Shown here in pieces: positions 38,511 to 47,143 of a stretch of DNA of 64,000 nt. The notes under the pieces are model-generated. The model searched no databases and had not been told where the DNA came from. It saw only the letters and a program-made list of their open reading frames with translations. Origin of the DNA: Nitrobacter sp. Nb-311A (GTDB lineage Bacteria; Pseudomonadota; Alphaproteobacteria; Rhizobiales; Xanthobacteraceae). The stretch is from NCBI RefSeq assembly GCF_000152905.1, contig NZ_AAMY01000005.1, forward strand, positions 62,001 through 126,000, written 5' to 3'. Every line of letters starts with the position of its first letter. The first letter of the stretch is position 1. The position numbers and the translations under genes were made by a program.

Positions 38511-39823
38511 CCTGCTCTGCGTCGGCTTCCGGATCAATCGACGAACGTGCCACGCTGCACCGTGCGATTGCCGCTTCCGCCATCGGTAACGCCGCGGAAT
38601 GGTTCGACTACGGTATCTATGCCTACGGCGTCACCTATATTTCGACCGCGCTGTTTCCCGGCGATGTCGGCGAGGCGGTCCTGTTCGCGCTGGCCACCTT
38701 CGCGATCTCCTTCCTGGTGCGTCCGCTTGGCGGCGTGTTCTGGGGCTCGCTCGGTGACAGGCTCGGCCGCAAATCGGTGCTGGCGCTGACCATCCTCCTG
38801 ATGTCGGGCGCGACATTGTCGGTCGGCCTTATTCCGTCCTATGACAGCATCGGCTTCTGGGCTCCGCTGATCCTCATCGTCCTGCGTATGATCCAGGGCT
38901 TTTCGACTGGCGGCGAATATGGCGGCGCCGCGACGTTCATGGCCGAATACGCGCCGGACGAAAGTCGTGGCTTCTATGGCAGCTTCCTGGAGCTTGGAAC
39001 GCTTGCGGGCTTCTCGCTGGGCGCGCTGCTGATGCTGACCTTCTCGCTGCTGCTTGGCGACGAGGTTATGCACGCCTGGGGATGGCGTATTCCGTTTCTG
39101 ATCGCCGCGCCGATGGGCCTGATCGGCATGTATCTGCGTTCGCGGATGGAGGACACGCCAGTGTTCAGGGCGCATGAAGCCTCAAGCGAGATGAAACCAT
39201 CGCCGGGACCGGGCGCTTTGATGCGACGGCACTGGCGGCCCATGCTGGTGGTCGGCGGTGCCGTTGTCGCGCTCAACGTCGTCAATTATACGCTTCTCAG
39301 CTACATGCCGACATATCTGCAGCGCCGGATCGGCCTATCGTCGGACGAAGCGCTGGCGGTGCCGCTGGTTGGCATGCTGTCCATGGCGCTGTTCCTGCCG
39401 TTGGCGGGACACCTTTCGGATCGCGTCGGGCGCCGCCCGATGTGGCGCTTTTCACTGATCGGGCTACTGCTGTTGGTGACGCCGCTTTATATGCTGATGG
39501 GCACCGGGCTTGTCGGCGCCTGTGTCGGCTTCATCCTGCTCGGACTACTCTACGTGCCGCAGCTTGCGACCATTTCCGCGACGTTCCCGGCGATGTTCCC
39601 GACCAGCGTGCGCTTCGCCGGATTTGCCAATGCCTACAATATTTCGACATCGATATTCGGCGGCACGGCGCCGGTCGTCAGCAGCTTCCTCATTACCCTC
39701 ACCGGCAATGAACTGATGCCCGCCTTCTACATGATGGGGACGTGCCTGGTCGGGCTGGTGGCGCTGCACTTCATGCCGGAAACGGCGGGACGGTCCCTTT
39801 ATGACGATCCTTTCGCGGATTAG
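38507..39823 (+). CDS. MFS transporter, metabolite:H+ symporter (ProP-like)
   Basis: Twelve-helix major facilitator of the MHS family that includes ProP, which imports proline, betaine and ectoine. GTG 38507 gives 438 residues beginning TCSASASGSIDERATLHRAI. MHS marks are GNAAEWFDYGIYAY, RPLGGVFWGSLGDRLGRK and RMIQGFSTGGEYGGAA. The longer open frame to 38303 lies within the aspartokinase remnant. The GTGA overlap with the remnant's stop suggests it was once coupled to the aspartokinase gene. The cluster context makes compatible-solute uptake or recapture the likely role. Confidence 0.9.
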   Translation: MTCSASASGSIDERATLHRAIAASAIGNAAEWFDYGIYAYGVTYISTALFPGDVGEAVLFALATFAISFLVRPLGGVFWGSLGDRLGRKSVLALTILLMSGATLSVGLIPSYDSIGFWAPLILIVLRMIQGFSTGGEYGGAATFMAEYAPDESRGFYGSFLELGTLAGFSLGALLMLTFSLLLGDEVMHAWGWRIPFLIAAPMGLIGMYLRSRMEDTPVFRAHEASSEMKPSPGPGALMRRHWRPMLVVGGAVVALNVVNYTLLSYMPTYLQRRIGLSSDEALAVPLVGMLSMALFLPLAGHLSDRVGRRPMWRFSLIGLLLLVTPLYMLMGTGLVGACVGFILLGLLYVPQLATISATFPAMFPTSVRFAGFANAYNISTSIFGGTAPVVSSFLITLTGNELMPAFYMMGTCLVGLVALHFMPETAGRSLYDDPFAD

Positions 39824-39985
39824 CGTTGCCTTTGAGGGGCGATCCATCCCATAGCCGTATCCTTTTAGGAATGTATGGACTTGCGAGACATTCCTTCTCT
39901 TGGGCCAAGGGCAGGAAGAATGATCGGAATGCACAAGTGCAGGCACGATGTGAACCACCAGGCCGATGAGGAAAGGGCTTCTTAA

Positions 39986-40000
39986 CGGGGTGAAACCCCG
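39986..40000 (+). promoter_or_regulatory. Leader hairpin before the helicase operon
   Basis: CGGGGT-GAA-ACCCCG is a perfect 6-bp stem with a 3-nt loop, 25 bp before the ATG at 40026. GAGGGGG, the ribosome-binding site, follows it at 40012-40018. It may be a terminator for read-through from upstream or may modulate translation. Confidence 0.5.
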
Positions 40001-40025
40001 CTAGTCTCTCCGAGGGGGCTCGTCA

Positions 40026-43000
40026 ATGCACAAGGATGATGTAGAAGGCGACGGGATTTGCGTTGCGGAGGATGCCAAGGCTCCTGTGATTGTTGCGGAT
40101 GTCGCAGCCAGCTTTACTTACGCATCCTACCAGAACGCGATTCCGGTTATCCGATCCCTGCTGATCGAGAACGTAAGCGACCGGCATATCGAGCGATGCA
40201 CGCTCGAGCTGATCTCTTCGCCTTCGTTTTTGAGACCGAAAACCTGGACCATCGATCGGCTGTTGCCTGGGGACAGGCTTCCTCTGACCGATCGGAAGGT
40301 CGAACTCGACGCGGGCTATCTTGCGGGCCTCAACGAGGCGGAACGCGGCGAGATCACACTACGCCTTTCCTTGAGAGAAGACATCCTTGACGAGTGCCGT
40401 CTTTCCGTCAGGCTGCTCGCGCGTGATGAATGGGGCGGTGTCGCCGATATGGCGCAACTGCTGCCAGCCTTCGTGATGCCGAACGATCCGGGCGTGGCCC
40501 AGATCCTACGAACCGCGGCGGAACGGCTTGCCGCGCATGGCCATCCGAGCGGACTGGATGGCTACCAATCCCAGGACCCTCAGCGAGCCTATATGCTGGC
40601 CGCGGCGGTTTATTCGGCCATTGCCGGGATGGGGATGCACTACGCCGAGCCGCCCGCGAGCTTTGAGAGCCGCGGCCAGAAGATCCGGCGTCCAAGTACC
40701 ATCGCCGAGGAACGGCTGGCGACTTGCCTCGATACCACCCTGCTTTTTGCCGCTGCGCTGGAGGCCGCCGGATTGCACCCGGTTATCCTGATGTTCGAAG
40801 GACACGCGGCGGCCGGCGTATGGCTGACCAAGAGAACTTTCGCCCAGGCGATCGAGACGGATCAGATGGAGGTCCGCAAGGCGCTGGCGTCGCGCGAGCT
40901 GATCGTCTTCGAGACCACCGGCGTGACCCATCGCCCCGCCCTAACCTTCGAGAGTGCGGAACGAGCCCTGGATCGGCGTCTCGCCGAGGAAGAAGCTCGC
41001 GCTTTCGCCGCAGCGATCGACATCAAGCGGTCCCGAAGCGGCGGGATCACGCCGCTCGCCTCGCACGAGCCGATCACGCGCAACGCCATCGATGATGAAA
41101 CCGCTCCCGTCCCGGATTTGCCGCTTCCTCCAGCCCCGACTCTTGGCGATCTGCCGGTTGAAGCGATCGAGGTGAAGCCGACCACCGCCGCCGGCCGCAT
41201 CGACCGCTGGCAGAAGAAGTTGCTCGACCTGACACTTCGCAATCGGCTTCTCAACTTTCCGGATTCCAAAAAGACGATTCCGTTTCTCTGCACCGACATC
41301 GCTTATCTCGAAGACCGGCTCGCGAATGGCGCCGCCATCCGGATCATATCGTTGCCGGAGCAGAACCCACTCGGCGAGCGCGACGCGACGATCTATCGTG
41401 ATGTTCATGGACGCGATCTTCAGCGCGGTTTCGCGGCCGAATCGCTGCTCAGGGACGAGCTTCCCTCGCCATTGGAGGCGCGGCCGCTGGAGGCGCGGCT
41501 GATCCACCTCTATCGGCAGGTCCGCAACGACTTTGCCGAAGGAGGAGCCAACACTCTATTTCTCGCCGTCGGCTTCCTGCGCTGGAAGAAGAAGCCGGAA
41601 GACGAGCGCAGCTATCGCGCACCGCTTCTGCTGGTTCCGGTGAAACTCGAGCGCCGCAGCGCCAGTTCACGCTTCACGATTCGCTTCCACGAGGATGAAC
41701 CACGCTTCAACGCGACCCTGTTGCAGTTCCTCGAGCGGGATTTCGATTTGGCGCTCCCCCAGTTCGGTGGCGATCTGCCGCTCGACGATAGCGGAGTGGA
41801 TGTGCCGAAACTTCTCACCATGATGCGCCAGGCCGTCCGCGACGTGCCCGGCATGGAAGTCGTGGACGAGACGGCATTGTCGACCTTCTCCTTTGCGAAA
41901 TTTCTCATGTGGAAGGATCTGGTCGAACGCACTGACGCGCTTCGCGAGAACAGGGTGGTCCGCCACCTGATCGACACGCCCGAACAGGCATTTTCGGAAG
42001 GCGACGGACAACCGACATTCCGTGACGAGCGCGAGCTCGATCGCGTTTACGCACCGACGGATATCATCCGTCTTCTTCCCTCGGACTCGTCGCAGACGGC
42101 GGCGAGCCTCGCGGCCGCCGAAGGACGAGATTTCGTTGTCGTCGGCCCGCCCGGTACCGGCAAGAGCCAGACCATCGCCAACATGATCGCCCACTGCCTC
42201 GCGGTCGGAAAGACTGTGCTGTTCGTCGCCGAAAAGACCGCCGCGCTCGACGTCGTCTATCGTCGGCTGCGCGAGCATGGCCTCGGAAACCATTGCATCG
42301 AATTGCATTCGAACAAGGCTGACCGCCGGCATTTTCTCGGACAGCTCAAGGCGGCCTGGGAGCATGGCGGACCAACCGATGCGTCCGAATGGGTGGCGAT
42401 CAATGAGCGCCTTCGATTGCGCCGCGACGAACTCAATGCCTATGTCGAAGCTCTGCACAAGCGCTACCCGAACGGATGGACGCCCTATTTTGCGCTGGGC
42501 CTCGCGCTCAAGGCCGCGAACGCCTCGGCACCGGTCTTTTCCTGGCCGGAACGGGATGCCCATGACGCGCAAACCCTGCGCGACCTTGAAGACCTTGCCG
42601 CCGAACTCGGCCTTGTCTTCGCGTCGATCGAGCGGCAGCCAACGCTGGATCTCGTTGATGTCGTCGAGTGGAGCTCCGGGTGGCAGGACAGCCTGCTGAC
42701 GGCAGCAATGTCGCTGGGGAACGCGATCGATCTGTTGGCGATTTCGTTCGAAGGTTATGTCGCTGCTCTTGGTTTGAAGCCGCGGAAGCGGCTATCACAA
42801 GCCGAACTCCAGGCACTGGCAGCCTTGGCAAGGGCCCTTCGGAAAAGTGCCGGTCGCGACATCACGATCGCTTCCGATCGGGATTTTGCTCTGTGCGCCG
42901 GCGCATTGGACAGTTTAGGCCGATCCATCAACGATTATCGCGAAGCGGAGCGAGGCCTCAGCGCATCATATGGCGTTTCCGCAATTCGCGATCTCGATCC

Positions 43001-46000
43001 GGGAGGTCTGGAACGCCAATGGCGTGAGGCAAACGCTTCCTTCTGGCCCAACACGATGCTCTGCAAACGCAAAGTTCAGAAGCTGCTGCAAAGCTATGCC
43101 GACCGTGGGACCGCTGATCCTCAAAGGGATCTTCCGCTGCTCCGGCGCATGAAGGAATGCCTTTCGGCAATCGACGAGAGCCTGCTGGCGACGAAGCCGC
43201 TTCCGGTCAATGGTCTGGAGACCGATATCGAAGCCGTCGCGGACACGATTGAACTTGCGCGGGAGCTTCTCGATGCCTTGCGCTTGCCAAATATGGAACA
43301 AGAAGAGCTCCGTTCGATCGGCCGGTCCGTCGCCATCTGTTTGCGCGGCACGGTGGAAAATGACAGGGTGCGACAGGCGGGCGACAGGCTTCTTGCCGCA
43401 ATTCAGGGCTTGGAGACCACTGGCCGGCATTTCTCGGATCTATCGGGCCGGGACATCCGGCTCGGACAGGACGATACTGACCTCGAGATAGTGCGGGAGA
43501 ATCTCGCAGCTCTCGCGAATACCCAGCATCTGTTGCGCGACTGGGCAGCCTGGTGCCGCATCAGAAACCGGGCGCTGGCATCCGGCCTTGCCCCGTTGGT
43601 CGAGCAGATCGAGAAGGGAGAGGTTCAAGCCGACGAAGCGCGCGTCGCGTTTCGCCTCGGTTATGCGCGATGGTGGCTTCCGAAAGTTCTCGACGCCGAC
43701 CCCGTCCTGCGGAATTTCCGGCGCTTCCAGCACGAAAACGCCATCAAGGAATTCCGCGAGATCGACGATCTCGTACGCTCGCATGCCGCCCATCGCGTGA
43801 TCGGCGCGGTCGCGCATGGTCTGCCGCCCGTGCAGAGCGTCCCGCGCAATTCCGAGCTCGGGCTGCTGCGTCACCAGATGGAGTTGCAGCGTCCCAGCCA
43901 ATCGATACGCGACATGATCGGCAGGATGCCGCAGAGCTTTTCCAGGCTCGCGCCCTGCATGCTGATGTCGCCGCTCTCCATCGCCCAGTATCTCCCGCCC
44001 GATCAGGCGCTCTTTGACGTGGTGATCTTCGACGAGGCGTCGCAGATCACGACCTGGGACGCGGTTGGCGCCATCGCCCGCGCGCGCCAGACCATCATCG
44101 TCGGCGACCCCAAGCAGTTGCCGCCGACGAACTTCTTTGGCCGCAACGAAGACGATGACGACGAGAAGATCGCCGATCACGAGAAGGATCTGGAGAGCAT
44201 TCTCGATGAAGCGAAAGCCGCCGGCATACCGGTCCGCGATTTGAGATGGCACTATCGCAGCCGAAGCGAATCCCTGATCGCCTTCTCGAATCATCACTAT
44301 TACCAGAACCGCCTGGTGACATTTCCCTCGCCGGCCGTCGAAGACCGCGCCGTGCATCTGCGCAAGGTGCCGCATGGCGTCTACGACCGCGGCAAGAGCC
44401 GAACCAACAAGATCGAGGCCGAGGCCGTCGTCAAGGAAGCCGTGGCGCGCATGAAAGCCTGGCTCAAGATTCCCGAAAAGGAGCGGCCGACGCTCGGCGT
44501 GATCACTCTCAATATACAACAGCAGTCGCTGATTCTTGATCTTCTCGATGTCGCGCGCCGGGACGATCCCGAGCTTGAGTGGTTCTTTGCCGAGGAACGG
44601 GTCGAGCCGGCCATCGTCAAGAATCTCGAGAACGTGCAGGGCGACGAGCGGGACGTGATTCTTTTTTCCATCACTTTCTGGAAGGATACAGCCAACAAGC
44701 GCTCGATGGATTTCGGCGCGCTCAACCGCGACGGCGGCGAACGGCGTCTCAATGTCGCCGTGACCCGCGCGCGGCAGGAACTCATCGTGTTCTCCGGCTT
44801 CACGGCCGACCAGATCGACTCGTCCCGAACCAAGGCGGTCGCGGTCCACCACCTCAAGACGTTCCTCGACTACGCCGAACGCGGCGCGATCGCTTTGCCG
44901 GCCCAGGACATCGGTTCTGCCGGCGGCTTCGATTCCCCCTTCGAGGAAGCCGTTGCCGCACAACTGGAGCGCCGCGGCTGGATGGTCGTGCCGCAGGTCG
45001 GGATTTCCGGCTTTCGCATCGACCTCGGCATTCGCCATCCCGATCTGGCCGGGGCTTATCTGGCGGGCGTGGAATGCGACGGCGCCACCTATCACGGCTC
45101 GGCCACGGCAAGGGACCGCGACAAGGTTCGTGAGCAGGTGTTGAGGGGACTGGGCTGGAACATCCTCCGCGTCTGGTCGACGGATTGGTGGTTCGACGCC
45201 GCAGGCTGCGCCGAGCGGCTGCACGCCAGCCTCGAAAGCCTCTTGGATCAAAGCCGGGCGCGCCGCGCCGCCGAGCAGGAGGAGATCGCGACCCATTGGG
45301 ACATGGGACACAACGTGGAAGGGATCGACGAGATCCGCGACGACGAGGCCGCCGCCACTGTTGACGAAGTGGCGCCGCCTCCGGCGCCCACCGACACCGA
45401 ACGCGTATCGGTGGAGCCGCCGGCAGAGTCTCGCGCCATCGAAGCGACAGAGCCGCAGCCGGATGCAGGTCCGGCGCCTGCCGATACTCCGGATGATCGA
45501 CGATACCACGTCGCCGATCTCTCCAGCTTCGAGGCGGATCCGGGCCAGTTCTTCGAATTCGGCTACCGCGACACCCTGCGAGGCATGATCGAGGCCGTCA
45601 TCGAAACCGAAAGCCCTTTGCGCACGGACATTCTCGCCAAAAGAATTTCACGGGCGCATGGCTGGCTGCGCACGGGCGGACGCATCAGGGAACACATCGA
45701 TCTGCACCTGCGCGGTTACGACACGACGCGCGAATCGAGCGGCGAGTTCATCTGGAAAAAGGGAGCCGTGGTCGACGTTCTCGCCTACCGCCAGCCAGCG
45801 AACGAGGATGCGCGCCGGTCGATCGCGGATATCCCGCTTGCCGAGTTGGCCTCCGTCGTGCTCGATAGCCCTGCCCTGTTGGACGATGCCGATCCTGCAC
45901 GCTATCTGGCGCGTCTGCTCGGCGTCGAACGCCTTGCAGCCGCATCCCGCACCCGCCTCGACGAAGCGATCATGAGAGCCCGCCAGCGTATCGCAACCAT

Positions 46001-46016
46001 TCAACCATCCGGATAG
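40026..46016 (+). CDS. Giant transglutaminase-like / DUF4011 / SF1 helicase / PD-(D/E)XK nuclease / DUF3320 protein
   Basis: 1996 residues. A beta-rich N-terminus (1-110) is followed by a transglutaminase-like segment (about 190-320) with Cys236 in TCLDTTLLFAAALEAAGL and His260 in FEGHAAAGVWL. DUF4011 starts near 392 (IDRWQKKLLDLTLRNRLLNF). The SF1 helicase core has Walker A GPPGTGKSQT at about 707 and Walker B FDEASQ near 1335. GDPKQLPP and the C-terminal lobe VQGDERDVILFS, RRLNVAVTRARQEL follow. A Vsr/MTES_1575-like nuclease domain (about 1635-1745) shows FEEAV, RIDLGI and GVECDG, the E/D/ExD residues of a PD-(D/E)XK site. DUF3320 lies at about 1830-1925. GAGGGGG precedes ATG 40026. An SbcD-like gene follows after 2 bp. 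The role is inferred: DNA unwinding and cutting, plausibly genome defence. Confidence 0.9.
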   Translation: MHKDDVEGDGICVAEDAKAPVIVADVAASFTYASYQNAIPVIRSLLIENVSDRHIERCTLELISSPSFLRPKTWTIDRLLPGDRLPLTDRKVELDAGYLAGLNEAERGEITLRLSLREDILDECRLSVRLLARDEWGGVADMAQLLPAFVMPNDPGVAQILRTAAERLAAHGHPSGLDGYQSQDPQRAYMLAAAVYSAIAGMGMHYAEPPASFESRGQKIRRPSTIAEERLATCLDTTLLFAAALEAAGLHPVILMFEGHAAAGVWLTKRTFAQAIETDQMEVRKALASRELIVFETTGVTHRPALTFESAERALDRRLAEEEARAFAAAIDIKRSRSGGITPLASHEPITRNAIDDETAPVPDLPLPPAPTLGDLPVEAIEVKPTTAAGRIDRWQKKLLDLTLRNRLLNFPDSKKTIPFLCTDIAYLEDRLANGAAIRIISLPEQNPLGERDATIYRDVHGRDLQRGFAAESLLRDELPSPLEARPLEARLIHLYRQVRNDFAEGGANTLFLAVGFLRWKKKPEDERSYRAPLLLVPVKLERRSASSRFTIRFHEDEPRFNATLLQFLERDFDLALPQFGGDLPLDDSGVDVPKLLTMMRQAVRDVPGMEVVDETALSTFSFAKFLMWKDLVERTDALRENRVVRHLIDTPEQAFSEGDGQPTFRDERELDRVYAPTDIIRLLPSDSSQTAASLAAAEGRDFVVVGPPGTGKSQTIANMIAHCLAVGKTVLFVAEKTAALDVVYRRLREHGLGNHCIELHSNKADRRHFLGQLKAAWEHGGPTDASEWVAINERLRLRRDELNAYVEALHKRYPNGWTPYFALGLALKAANASAPVFSWPERDAHDAQTLRDLEDLAAELGLVFASIERQPTLDLVDVVEWSSGWQDSLLTAAMSLGNAIDLLAISFEGYVAALGLKPRKRLSQAELQALAALARALRKSAGRDITIASDRDFALCAGALDSLGRSINDYREAERGLSASYGVSAIRDLDPGGLERQWREANASFWPNTMLCKRKVQKLLQSYADRGTADPQRDLPLLRRMKECLSAIDESLLATKPLPVNGLETDIEAVADTIELARELLDALRLPNMEQEELRSIGRSVAICLRGTVENDRVRQAGDRLLAAIQGLETTGRHFSDLSGRDIRLGQDDTDLEIVRENLAALANTQHLLRDWAAWCRIRNRALASGLAPLVEQIEKGEVQADEARVAFRLGYARWWLPKVLDADPVLRNFRRFQHENAIKEFREIDDLVRSHAAHRVIGAVAHGLPPVQSVPRNSELGLLRHQMELQRPSQSIRDMIGRMPQSFSRLAPCMLMSPLSIAQYLPPDQALFDVVIFDEASQITTWDAVGAIARARQTIIVGDPKQLPPTNFFGRNEDDDDEKIADHEKDLESILDEAKAAGIPVRDLRWHYRSRSESLIAFSNHHYYQNRLVTFPSPAVEDRAVHLRKVPHGVYDRGKSRTNKIEAEAVVKEAVARMKAWLKIPEKERPTLGVITLNIQQQSLILDLLDVARRDDPELEWFFAEERVEPAIVKNLENVQGDERDVILFSITFWKDTANKRSMDFGALNRDGGERRLNVAVTRARQELIVFSGFTADQIDSSRTKAVAVHHLKTFLDYAERGAIALPAQDIGSAGGFDSPFEEAVAAQLERRGWMVVPQVGISGFRIDLGIRHPDLAGAYLAGVECDGATYHGSATARDRDKVREQVLRGLGWNILRVWSTDWWFDAAGCAERLHASLESLLDQSRARRAAEQEEIATHWDMGHNVEGIDEIRDDEAAATVDEVAPPPAPTDTERVSVEPPAESRAIEATEPQPDAGPAPADTPDDRRYHVADLSSFEADPGQFFEFGYRDTLRGMIEAVIETESPLRTDILAKRISRAHGWLRTGGRIREHIDLHLRGYDTTRESSGEFIWKKGAVVDVLAYRQPANEDARRSIADIPLAELASVVLDSPALLDDADPARYLARLLGVERLAAASRTRLDEAIMRARQRIATIQPSG

Positions 46017-46018
46017 AC

Positions 46019-47143
46019 ATGATCCGTTTCATCCATTCGAGCGACCTGCATCTCGGCAAGCGCTTCGGCAACTTCGACGGCGACCTGCCGAGCCGGCTAC
46101 GCGAGGCGCGGCATGCGGTCATCGCCCGGCTGGCGCAGCACGCGCGTGAGCAAAGCGCGACCACGATCCTGCTCGCGGGCGATATGTTCGATACCGAGAC
46201 GCCCGCTTCGGATATCCGACGTCAGGCGCTGGCCGAGATGGCGCATCATGCGCCGATCCGATGGGTGATCCTGCCCGGCAATCACGATTCGCTGCAAGCG
46301 ACCCAGCTCTGGACCACGCTGCGAGAGGAAGCTCCCGACAACGTCATTCTTGCGGTCGCGTCGCGCCCGATCGCACTGACGGCGGACGTCGTGCTGCTGC
46401 CCGCGCCTTGCACGACGCGCCGACCCGGTCGTGATCTCACCGAATGGATGGACAACGAGGCGACGCCGGAAGGAGCCATCCGGCTCGGCCTCGCCCATGG
46501 CGCGATCCAGAGTTTTTCCGAGGAGGCCGCCGCGTCCGACGTCATCGCGCCGGACCGGGCGCAACGCGCCGGCCTTGCCTATCTGGCGCTCGGTGACTGG
46601 CATGGCGCGGTGAACGTCGGGCCGCGCATCCGCTATAGCGGCACACCCGAGCCGGACCGGTTCAAGCACGACCACCCCGGCGAGGCCTCGCTGGTCAGCA
46701 TTGCCAGCTGTTCTGCATTGCCCGAGGTGACGCCGCTGTCCACGGCCAGCTTCGCCTGGCGCACGCTGGAACTGCATCTGCTCGACGGGAACGATCCTGC
46801 ACAGGCGCTGGAGGCGCTGTTGCCGGAAGCGCGGTGCCGTCGACAAACACTCGCGCGCGTCATGGCGACTGGCCGCACCCGCCTGCCGACACGCACGGCC
46901 CTGACTCGCGCCATCGAGAGCGCAACGCCGGATTTCGCCCTGCTGGAGCTTGACGACGCCGGTCTCACGATAGAGTGCGAAGTGGAAGATCTTGATCAGA
47001 TCGACCGCGCCGGAGCGCTTCGCGAAGCCGCGAACGCGTTGCTGGCCGAATCCGGAGATGAAAGCCGTTCCGCCAACGAGCGCGAGATCGCGCGCGACGC
47101 CCTCGCCCGGCTCTATTCCTATGCGCGGGTGGCGGGGTCATGA
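46019..47143 (+). CDS. SbcD/YhaO-like DNA repair metallophosphoesterase
   Basis: Calcineurin-like phosphoesterase resembling the nuclease subunit of SbcCD/Mre11 (374 residues). All dimetal motifs are visible: SSDLHLG (Asp9, His11), AGDMFD near 53, PGNHDS near 88, LAHGA near 160 and GDWHG near 198. It starts 2 bp after the helicase-nuclease gene, and its stop overlaps the next start (ATGA). It should pair with the downstream ATPase as an Mre11-Rad50-like complex acting on DNA ends. It is distinct from housekeeping SbcD, to judge by its coupling to the helicase gene. Confidence 0.92.
   Translation: MIRFIHSSDLHLGKRFGNFDGDLPSRLREARHAVIARLAQHAREQSATTILLAGDMFDTETPASDIRRQALAEMAHHAPIRWVILPGNHDSLQATQLWTTLREEAPDNVILAVASRPIALTADVVLLPAPCTTRRPGRDLTEWMDNEATPEGAIRLGLAHGAIQSFSEEAAASDVIAPDRAQRAGLAYLALGDWHGAVNVGPRIRYSGTPEPDRFKHDHPGEASLVSIASCSALPEVTPLSTASFAWRTLELHLLDGNDPAQALEALLPEARCRRQTLARVMATGRTRLPTRTALTRAIESATPDFALLELDDAGLTIECEVEDLDQIDRAGALREAANALLAESGDESRSANEREIARDALARLYSYARVAGS

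Noticed and set aside
43440-45509. 689-codon open frame on the minus strand opposite the helicase gene
   Set aside because: It is antisense to conserved helicase and nuclease motifs; high-GC third-position bias produces such shadows. The translation has no recognisable domain.
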